From contig BSBK01005649.1 of the NCBI GenBank assembly GCA_027943335.1, forward strand, positions 514,001 to 578,000: a stretch of DNA of 64,000 bases. The letters run 5' to 3'. This document shows, piece by piece, positions 55,751 through 64,000 of the stretch; position 1 is the first letter of the stretch; each line of letters opens with the position of its first letter. The notes beneath the pieces were generated by a model. The model was not told the origin of the DNA. It did no database searches and saw nothing but the letters and a program-made list of their open reading frames with translations. Position numbers and translations under genes: made by a program. The stretch is from Chamaecyparis obtusa. Lineage: Eukaryota > Streptophyta > Pinopsida > Cupressales > Cupressaceae.

Positions 55751-57394
55751 GGCACTGGCTATTGGGCTGAATATTTGCATTGGTCCATAGCTAGTGCCGT
55801 ATTCTTATCGTACCTTCAACACATAAAGTTACAGATGGGAAACGTCACTACAAAGTACTACACAATCACATAAATCACTTAACTAATAAACTGTTTTTAG
55901 TGGTAGCGATATTTTATTTTAGTAGAGATTGTAATCTACAATGTTTTATATTATAGTAATTGAGAATGTAATTATTTCAATAAAGTGTTAATTCTATGGG
56001 AAATTTTAATGAATGATGATATTTTTTAAATATAAATTCTATACGCCAAAAATAGTTATGAATGATTTAATAGTAGATATAAAAATGAAAAGGAATGATC
56101 TGAATATTAATAACACAATTATATCATTTTAAAAAAAAAACTTTCAAGGAAAATTTTAGGGATTTGATTTTTATTTGAAATATACAATATTTACTTTAAT
56201 AGTTAGTTTTTTTGTATTGAAGAAAACAAAAATGATATTACAAATAGAATTATAGTAAGTTACAATATTTAGAATATACTTTTAAACTTTAATTAAGGTG
56301 TAGTTATCTGAGTAGGAGATATTGTTTTGTCTTTATATAATAGAGCATAGATCTAAAGTTTTAAATTATATTGTAAATAAAAATGAAAAATAATATTTAA
56401 CCTAGATCATCTTTTAACTTATTTTTGTTGAATAATATGGGCATGATGTCTCACTAGATTCACAAAGGGATGTTGGGTAGCATCACTGGGCAACATAATT
56501 TTTTTTATCTAATGCACAATTTGTGGGGGCCAAAAAAAACTATGTTGAATGGTCACGTTATAAAGAACTAATATGATTGAAATAAAACTAAAAACCTTTG
56601 AATCTTAGATAATACTTAGGCTCCATTACCAACAAGTGTATGTTTGATATTTATTTGTCTCTTATATGTGAAATTAATTTTTTTATCATGGATTATGGTC
56701 TATTATATATATTTATTAGGTACAAATATAATTCAATATAATTAATATATATTATACCTTTCACATCTAATATTAATTAAAATAATAAATATTTTATATG
56801 TTTTATTTTTTTATCTAAAAATTTTAAATTTATTGAGAGTGTATTGAAATTATATTTACTACAATATATTTTGTAGAATTATACATTATTAATTTATAAA
56901 TATGTTTATTAATATATCTTTTAAACAATTTTTGCTTTCTTCAATACAAAAATATTAACTATTAAAATACATATTATATATTTCAAATAATAATCAAATC
57001 CTTAAATTTTCCTTGAATTTTAAAAAAAAAAATTGGTGTAGTTTTTTTTATTAATATTCAGATCATTCCTTTTCATTTTATATTTGTTATCAAATTATTC
57101 ATAACTATTTATGGCATCTGACATGTATAGAATTTATATTTAAAAAATACCATTATTCATTAAAATTTCTCATATAATTAACACTTTGCTGAAATAATTA
57201 TATTCTCAATTATTATAATATAAAACATTTCCAGTAAAACAAAATCTCGCTACCTCTAAAAACAGTTTATTAGTGAAGTGCTTCCGTGATCGTGTAGTGA
57301 TGTTTATCGTCCGTAAGTTTATGTGTTGCAGGTAGGGTGAGAATATGGCACTGGCTATGGGCCAGTGCAAATATTCGGCCCCATAGCCAGTGCC
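55751..57394. mobile_element. Mutator-like element with long terminal inverted repeats, non-coding
   Basis: 1644 bp with inverted repeats of about 480 bp (55751-56237 against 56915-57394) and flanking 9-bp duplications ATTTGACTC (55742-55750) and ATTTGACCC (57395-57403), one mismatch. Both ends begin GGCACTGGCTAT, and the outermost about 48 bp of each arm is itself an inverted repeat (GGCACTGGCTATGGG against CCCATAGCCAGTGCC). Long TIRs plus a 9-bp duplication fit the Mutator superfamily. The centre (56240-56910) is AT-rich with no transposase. Confidence 0.83.
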
Positions 57395-58453
57395 ATTTGA
57401 CCCCCCATTGATTTAATTGCTATTAAAAAGCCCTACAACCATCGGTGGAAATCAACCTATGGTTGGGCTCGAACTCCATATAGATGGCGGAAATGAGAGC
57501 CCTCTTGGGCTCGTGCCCAAGACAAATGCAGATTTCGCCCTCTGCTTGGGCATGAACATATGTATTTGGGTGGAAATCACCCATACGTTGGACCCAAGTC
57601 ATATAAAAAGTGCGGAAAATGGCCAGTAGTTGGGCACAATACAATGGATTTGGAGTGCATTTTGACTGAGTCTTGGGCTCAATCAAGTGAATCTCTGGAA
57701 CAGTGCTAAGTGTTCTACAGATTTTCATGCCTTAACTCGTTCTCAGCCCCTTTGCTCTTTGCATTAGCTTGCAGATTAACTCCAAAACTTCCAATTTTCA
57801 TGCATTTGCCAAGGGTGCTTATGAATTTTTAACAGAAAATAACTCTCCATCATGTATTGATTTGAAATTCAAAGCCCCCCAAGTTGGGCAAAAAATAGCA
57901 AGTATTTGGGCTGATGGAGCCCCAAGGATCCAAAAATTTCCAAGCATCCAATTTCTCCAAACTCAAACTTGTACTTAACAAGACTTTTCAGATCTGCAAG
58001 TTGATCATTTTCAGCCCCTTGACTTCTTGACTTCCTTACTTGCAATTCAAACTTATTTTCTTCTTTTGCATTGGTTTCAAGTTTTCATCTTATCCCCAAA
58101 TTGGCATCATTGTTCCTTTGCTTTCAATTTGCATATGGGCTGTTTAAGGGTTGCCACTTCATGATGATTCAACTAAGTTTCAAAGGTAATTTTCTTCTTC
58201 TCATAACTCCTGCATGCATGTCTTGCACTCAAACTTCACATTCCTCCACGAGTTGCATTAATCTCCACTTGGTGAGGACCATAGTTACACTGCCTTGGGG
58301 GATGGGGGGACAGAGGGGCCTCAATTTGGGGACGACGGTGGGGGACGAGGGAGGTGTATATAGTATATACTATACATGTGGTACTTAAAATGCTAGTTAT
58401 GAAAAGATGTATAACAATATAAGACATAAAGATGTGAAAGTATTGTGTTGAAG

Positions 58454-58532
58454 TATTGGTCCTTTTGTGTTGGATATAAATGTTAGATATAAGTTATATC
58501 TAACATGTATATCCAACACAAAAGGACCAATA
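58454..58532. repeat. 79-bp near-perfect foldback A
   Basis: Two 39-bp arms around one base: TATTGGTCCTTTTGTGTTGG opens it and CCAACACAAAAGGACCAATA closes it, with one mismatch between arms. The ends are TA. Confidence 0.9.
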
Positions 58533-58900
58533 TCTAACATTTATATCTTTGTTGGTGGCTGTTTTCAAGTCCCTAGGTCCGGCAAATGAGGTTTGAGTGA
58601 TTTTGGCTTGTTGGGAAGTCATGTCTGTTTGGAATTTGGGCGAGAGCTAAGCTAAGTCTGTCATAGAGATGGGGTCGAAACCAAGTGATTTGTGATTAAA
58701 CGAGTTAAAACCCTTTGAGAATCCTTTTGCCAACTTCAGTTTGACCTTAGAAAGCCATGATGGATTGTGGGAGGTAACCTTGCTGAAGGCTTGTTGAATC
58801 TTGAAATTTGGCTGTCTGGAAGTTTTCGAAAACCCCCAAAATCTAGAATTTGCATCTTAACTCCTATGAAGCTGGAACCTATCTCAAACATCTTGAAAGT

Positions 58901-58979
58901 ATTTATACAAATATAACTTAAAGTATAAGTCTGATTTAATTAAGTCAGACTTATACTTAAATGTTATATTTGTATAAAT
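58901..58979. repeat. 79-bp foldback B
   Basis: ATTTATACAAATATAAC opens and GTTATATTTGTATAAAT closes, with AGTATAAGTCTGA and its complement further in and TTAATTAA at the centre. Small mismatches occur around position 17-20 of the arms. Confidence 0.88.
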
Positions 58980-59741
58980 CCTCCCGCCCTTGAACTAAAA
59001 AAAAATAAAAACTTGTATTTTTTTGGCTTGCCATGACAGGAGACTTTTGGACGTCCCCTCAGGGGTCAAGGGACGCCTGGGCGTCCCCAAGTCTCCTCAG
59101 GAACGACGGCGGGATGGTGGCGCCGTTGGGGATGCCGGAACCCCCGTCCCTGTTCTGGGAACGACAGGGATTTAGGGGGGGACACATCCCCAGGTTACTA
59201 GGGGGAGGACATTGGCTAAGTGTTACAATTATACATGGCGATTGAGAAACATGATCCTCTCCTAGACTATGAAGTGCATCTGAGACCACTCTAAGACTTT
59301 GACATCCATTGCCCATGGAAAGGTGCTATACTGCCACCAAGACTACCAAACTACAAGTTGTTAAAGCAAAAAGAGGGGGTCCTCATTGGCAAAGGGGCAA
59401 TGGTGTGAAAAGGTCACAACACGATGTACACACAAGACTTATATTTTGACATTTTTTTAAAGAGAAGCTTTATATCTAAAAGTTCTATCCTTAATTAGTG
59501 AATTATTCTAACGCAATATTTATCCATTGAATGAACTTATATCTTTATTGTTTTAAACTTTCCGTTTAGTTCATGTGACTCCATCTTTTATTTTCTAGTC
59601 CCTTAGAACTAGTCCTTTACCCATTTTCTCAGATTAATGCTATGCTTTTATGCTTATTCCATCTTCCTTAGTTAAACTAACTATTTCTTAGTATCCTCTT
59701 ATATCAGTTATCAATCTAATGAAACTTAAGAGGGCTAATTT

Positions 59742-60640
59742 TGTTGAATATTATAGCAGTGAGATAGATCTTCCTTCATATATTTCTGCTCATTCAACTT
59801 ATGGAAGTTTAGTTCATAACTTAATCTCTCAAATCTCAGTATTATTCGTGCGCCTTGTTGTTGAGCTAATGGAATTGATAGCTTTGTTTATATTCCGTCT
59901 TTGGTATATCTATGACTTGGCAATAATATTAACAAGCCTTTCGGCAATTTGACGGCTTTCTTTATTTTGTTATGCATTGCACCCCTTGACATCATGCATC
60001 ATATATGGCACCGTTCGTATTCATTGTATGAAGTCGTCTTTACTTCCATTTTCCTCCTTGGCATATGTCGTGGCTCTTTGTTGATGCATTCATCCTTTTT
60101 GGCAGTCTCCGTCATGAGGAAGCTCATTCGAGCTTTATTATCTAATATAACAGAAGGCATTTATTTCGGGAAGTGTCTCTCTTGGTTGACGGTGGGCATT
60201 AAAAGGGTGACAGTTCTTCTTGATTAAAATGCCCGATGAAGGTTTCTATTGTTTTTCCTTGATAATACACGATATAGAGTATCGGGTTCTATTGTGTGTG
60301 AAGTAAGGTTGTTGGCACTATTGTTCGAGTGGTGATTCCATGTGAAGATTTGTTAGAGCATCAAACAATTTGTTTAGCATATTTTGTGATAGCTCAAATA
60401 GATATATCAGAAGTATTTCTCTGGTTTATTGATTGATTGATTCTAAAGAATGCAATCATAAGTAGGAAGACTTGTAATTGATTCTAAAATTATGAATAAA
60501 GGAATCTCTATTGGCGTGGCTGGGTCTTTCCCTCAGCGAGGAGGGTTTTCCCAGGATAAATATCTGTGTCATCTGTTCTTATGCTTTTTTGAATTTCTGC
60601 TTATTGCATGTTATGCTATTCTGGTTTGAAAACATTAACA
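59742..60640 (+). repeat. LARD-like element left LTR
   Basis: 899 bp, TGTTGAAT...ACATTAACA. Open frames inside it are not genes. Confidence 0.92.
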
Positions 60641-60652
60641 TGGTATCAGAGC
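60641..60652 (+). other. LARD-like element primer binding site
   Basis: TGGTATCAGAGC directly adjoins the LTR. Confidence 0.92.
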
Positions 60653-61122
60653 GGGTTTAAGGAAATGATCCGAACCCGAATAGGACATTTGGATTCTAGA
60701 GAAATCATGATGTCTAGTGGGTGTTGATTCACTGCGGTTTTTTTACATTCTGCTATTGAGGCTTCTCATCCAATCTTTTGTGTTGGTGTTTGAATTTGTA
60801 TTCTCTTCCTGCACTATAATTATGTGATGGTGAAAGATCTAGTGACATATTGCGAGGAAGATTAATATGAAGAGATAAATATTTTATGATTGCATCTTAA
60901 AATATTGATCATGAATTTTATATGTTTAATTCACGCAATAACATTGAGAGTAGTGAATCATGTATGCTTCTAGCATTAGTCTATTTGATTCTATTACTAA
61001 TCTCTCTTAAATGCTTCTAGGATGGATCGAGGAGCACAACGATGATGAGAGATTGCAGCTTGAGCTGAGTTGGTGGCTCTTCAAGAACTACCTATTCAAA
61101 TTATCCTATAATCAGTTTATAC

Positions 61123-61537
61123 CAGGGTTACCCAGGGACGCGTCCCCAACCTAAATCCCCAAGTTTCCGGAATAGGGACGTTTTTGGGACTTGGGGACGG
61201 CTTGGGGACGTCCCCACCCTGGCAATGAATTGAAATTTCAAATTTCCAGTTTTATGAATGCATAATAGAGTTATAGACCATAGTTTTACTTTTAGTATTT
61301 ACTAAATGGCATTGAAATGTTGTTTGTTAAGGTTCTATGATGTTTAAATGGCATGCATTATCCATATTTTCAAATGAATGTAATGTATACTTGCAAATTT
61401 CCTTATATATTTAAAAATTTCCCTATATTTATATAGACGTCCCCCTTGTCCCCAAAATCGGCAAAAAAATTTGCCATCCCGAAAACCCGCCCCCCCACGT
61501 CCCGCCGTCCCTGTCCCGGAAACTTGGGGTAACACTG
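61123..61537. mobile_element. hAT-like MITE
   Basis: 415 bp with ends CAGGGTTACCC and GGGTAACACTG (10 of 11 match as inverted repeats) and a perfect 8-bp target duplication GTTTATAC at 61115-61122 and 61538-61545. CAG-G-TT ends plus 8 bp fit hAT. The inside is rich in GGGGACG/CGTCCCC and has no transposase. It sits in the LARD-like element. Confidence 0.85.
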
Positions 61538-61801
61538 GTTTATACTTTATTCTAAGAGGAGGATATGACATTTAGAGGGAGCTTGTGTGGTAGAGGAAGA
61601 ATGCCAAGACCTTTTGCAAAGGATCAATGAGCTCGTGTAACAGTGTGAATGCTAAAGCTCATTGTTGGACAAATATTAGAGTCAATTTCTTGGCATTGTG
61701 ATCATCAAGCTTGAGTATGCTGTCCCTGTTGAGAGGGAGTCTCGGTTGAGAGGAAGTCTCAGTATTCAATTCTATTCTATTATGATAATCAATGCAGTAT
61801 G

Positions 61802-63191
61802 TATTACGATAATAGATAGTTTCAAATTTTATCTCTCTTTTGTCTATTTCTAATGGTCACTCTTTTTGTAATGTTTCCATAAACTCCTCTTGTTCGTTAT
61901 GGAAACTTTCTCTTTCACTCTACAAGATTGTTTCTATTTCCTCTCTCCTGTTCATTATAGAAACATTCTCTTGTATCTTGTATATATAAATCATTCATCA
62001 TTTAACCATAATATGGTATCAGAGCAAATTCCTGGCCTCTACGAAAATTTTTAATTTCTTTTTTGAAATTATTAGTTCAAGATTTTCGAAGCTTTTTTGC
62101 CTCGAGTGTGTTCAAAATTTGCATTTTTTTCCTCACCCACCCATCTAGGGTTTTTGCATTTTCAACTAGGGTTTTGACCATTTAGTTCAAGTCGGATTTT
62201 TTTTTGATTGTAGATTCCTTGTGGGTTTTTCGAGAGATCAACTGGGTTGTTGTCCGTTTTTTCTAGGTGCCTTGATTTTTGTGCTAGTGGATCCAAAATT
62301 TGCTAGCATATTCTTGGTGGGTTTTTGCAGATCTCAACTGGGTTAGTCTCGCTTTTTTTTGGGTGCATCATTTTCCATGCCTCAATTTTCGAGCCAACAG
62401 ATTTAGAATATGATAGCAGATTCTATCTAGGTTTTTTGAGTTCTTCACTGGGTGTCTCTTCAAATTTTTTGGGTCTTTTGTTAATCTGCCTTGAAGTTCG
62501 TGCCCTTTTTCTGATTTTTCACGTTTCTTCTTTGAAAAACATGCTATGGCATCTCTCACCACTCTTATGCTGGAAGGCAGCCATCGTTTCAACGGAAAGA
62601 AATACAACACCTGGAAGCAGTGCATGTTGACGATTTTTGAGTAGTGTCACCTTGAGGTGCTTGTTCAACGTATTGAAACTCGTCCTACCACAACTGATGC
62701 GACTCAAGATAAGTTTGATGAACGTAATCGTGAAGCGGTTATGCTCATTAAGCTTTTAGTTACTAATGATCAACTGCCTCAAATCCCGTCTGGCAAGACA
62801 ATTGCAAAGATTTGGACAGTATTGAAGGATCTCCATGAGACGTCAGATAAAAGCGAACATGCAGACCTCTCTGATCAACCTGAGGCTGCCTTTTACGCTT
62901 TTTGAGGACATGCAAATTTCTGTTTTTTTGAAGATAGATTGGCCATTAAGGGAGGGTATTACAATAATAGATAGTTTCTAATTTTATCTCTCTTTTGTCT
63001 ATTTCTAATGGTCACTCTTTTTTAATGTTTCCATAAACTCCTTTTGTTCATTATGGAAATTTTCTCTTTCACTCTACAAGAATGTTTCTATTTCCTCTCT
63101 CCTGTCATTATAGAAACATTCTCTTGTATCTTGTATATATAGATCATTCATGATCATTGTATAATAACACATTCATTATTTTACCATAATA
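61802..63191 (+). mobile_element. Small gag-only Copia-type LTR element with TA...TA ends
   Basis: 1390 bp. LTRs 61802-62013 (212 bp) and 62957-63191 (235 bp) start TATTAC and end CCATAATA. Perfect target duplication GTATG at 61797-61801 and 63192-63196. Primer site TGGTATCAGAGC at 62014-62025 directly after the LTR and purine tract AAGGGAGGG at 62948-62956. The only coding part is a gag fragment. Ends TA...TA instead of TG...CA are a non-canonical type. The element is nested in the LARD-like element. Confidence 0.88.
62546..62904 (+). pseudogene. Copia-type gag fragment of the gag-only element
   Basis: Begins MASLTTLMLEGSHRFNGKKY at 62546 and reads NTWKQCMLTIFE to a TAG at 62642. It continues in the same frame as HLEVLVQRIETRPTTT, DKFDERNREAVMLIKL and DLHETSDKSE to TGA at 62902-62904. 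The F-N/D-G-x-x-Y-N-x-W-K start and the DLHETSDK segment fit the N-terminal part of UBN2-type gag. It is only about 119 codons, so the C-terminal half with the zinc knuckle is missing, and no protease or pol follows. Earlier members might have been a gag-only element family. Confidence 0.72.
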
Positions 63192-63352
63192 GTATGCTGC
63201 CCCGGCTGAGAGGGAGTCTGTCTATTCATCTCAAGCAACCTTGGATGAGGAGGTCAGAAGGTTGATGTCAGATTCAGAGGGAGTCTGATTTGGGAAGTCA
63301 GGGTTGATATTTGTCTTTGAGAGAGCCTTGTTAATGAGTTCTAAGAGGGAGT

Positions 63353-64000
63353 GTTGAATATTATAGCAGTGAGATAGATCTTCCTTCATATATTTCTGCT
63401 CATTCAACTTATGGAAATTCAGTTCGTAACTTAATCTCTCAAATCTCAGTATTATTCGTGCGACCTGTTGTTGAGCTGACGGAACCGATAGCTTTGTTTA
63501 TATTCTGTCTCTGGTATATCTATGACTTGGCAATAATATTAACAAGCCTTCCAGCAGTCCGACGGCTCTCTTTATTCTGTTATGCAACACACCCCTTGAC
63601 ATCATGCGTCATATATGGCACCGTTCATATTCATTGTATGAAGTCATCATTACTTCTGCTGTTTTCTTCCTTGGCATATGTCGCGGCTCTTTGTTCATGC
63701 GTTCATCCTTGCTGGCAGTCTCCGTCATGAGGAAGCTCATTCGAGCTTTATTATCTATTGTAAGTTGTAACCAAAGGCATTTATTTCGGGAAGTGTCTCT
63801 CTTGGTTGACGGTGGGCATTAAAAGGGTGACGGTTCTTGATTAAAAAGCCCGATGAAGTTTTCTATTGTTTTCCCTTGAAAATACACAATATAGAGTATC
63901 GGGTGCTATTGTGTGTGAAGTAAGGTTGTCGGCACTATTGTTCGAGTGGTGATTCTATGTGAAGATTTTTCAGAGCATCAGACAGTTTGTTAAGCATATT
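63353..64000 (+). repeat. LARD-like element right LTR, partial
   Basis: Matches 59742-60395 closely with scattered transitions. It runs off the window end. Confidence 0.92.

Larger units (their letters stand above)
57404..59741. other. Gene-free region with hairpins and GGGGACG-rich patches
   Basis: No protein family recognised; the open frames here (such as 57417-57629) have no family features. It contains two 79-bp foldbacks (listed separately) and two GC-rich patches, 58295-58345 and 59045-59215, rich in GGGGACG, GGACGTCCCC and CCCGTCCCTG, which resemble parts of the hAT-like MITE at 61123-61537. Confidence 0.5.
59742..64000 (+). mobile_element. Non-autonomous Copia-type (LARD-like) element, 3' end outside window
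   Basis: Left LTR 59742-60640 and the first 648 bp of the right LTR (63353-64000), both starting TGTTGAATATT. The primer site TGGTATCAGAGC (60641-60652) is immediately behind the left LTR and a purine tract AAGAGGGAG (63344-63352) just before the right one. After removing two guests (61123-61537 and 61802-63191), less than 1 kb of interior remains. It has no gag or pol, only repeated GAGAGGGAGTCTC motifs. Movement would need proteins from a related element. Confidence 0.87.

Noticed and set aside
57417..57978. Open frames of about 70-100 codons on both strands
   Set aside because: No homology recognised, overlapping frames on both strands, and no splice or start context.
58281..59230. Possible complete hAT element between GTTACACTG at 58284 and AGTGTTAC at 59219
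   Set aside because: The terminal repeats do not align beyond a few bases and no 8-bp target duplication was found.
59719..60227. Two plus-strand open frames of 77 and 92 codons with hydrophobic stretches
   Set aside because: They lie in the LTR, and the corresponding frames at 63458-63822 in the other LTR differ; hydrophobicity comes from T-rich sequence.

Overview
The window looks like plant nuclear DNA from a large, repeat-filled genome. I favour a gymnosperm or another plant with very long intergenic regions and introns, but the sequence does not prove that. It is AT-rich and dominated by LTR retrotransposons of both plant superfamilies (Copia and Ty3/gypsy, one with a chromodomain), with small inverted-repeat DNA transposons. 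The host-derived coding pieces are of kinds known in plants: a TAZ zinc-finger exon of a p300/CBP-type (HAC) acetyltransferase, a broken mTERF-like gene and a DUF4283 fragment. No tRNA, rRNA, CRISPR array or bacterial operon was seen.

Layout. Positions 1-33569 are a nest of retrotransposons. A minus-strand Copia element (Copia-2, 20470-28080) carries inside one LTR a plus-strand relative (Copia-1, which starts before the window and ends at 20469). Copia-1 is split in its RNase H by a 13-kb gypsy element (Gypsy-1, 5292-18343, 2.5-kb LTRs). Gypsy-1 is split in its integrase by a solo LTR (13370-14847). To the right lie a truncated plus-strand chromovirus (28081-32118) and the 5' end of a minus-strand gypsy element (32119-33569), whose LTR interrupts a DUF4283 gene fragment.

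Positions 33570-44083 are the gene-like part: the DUF4283 fragment, an mTERF-like pseudogene (35523-36087), a decayed LINE-type RNase H (37775-38115) and one long HAC-like exon (41119-42288) with a TAZ finger and a good splice donor.

Positions 44084-49626 hold a complete, fairly young, minus-strand LTR element with LTRs about 98% identical and target duplication TGCCA. It keeps long gag and protease frames but has lost reverse transcriptase, RNase H and integrase. In their place is non-pol sequence with eight exact copies of the palindrome CCGTACGG in 465 bp.

Positions 49632-55750 are gene-poor repeats. Positions 55751-57394 are a Mutator-like element with terminal inverted repeats of about 480 bp and a 9-bp target duplication. 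Two 79-bp hairpins follow near 58.5 and 58.9 kb. From 59742 to the window end is a non-autonomous Copia-type element carrying two guests: a hAT-like MITE (61123-61537) and a 1.4-kb gag-only LTR element with TA...TA ends (61802-63191).

Nearly every retroelement coding region is broken by stops or frameshifts. The exceptions are the gag and protease frames at 45970-49270 and the HAC-like exon. Boundaries were read by eye from paired LTRs, target duplications, primer binding sites and polypurine tracts; percent identities other than that of the 305-bp pair were not computed.
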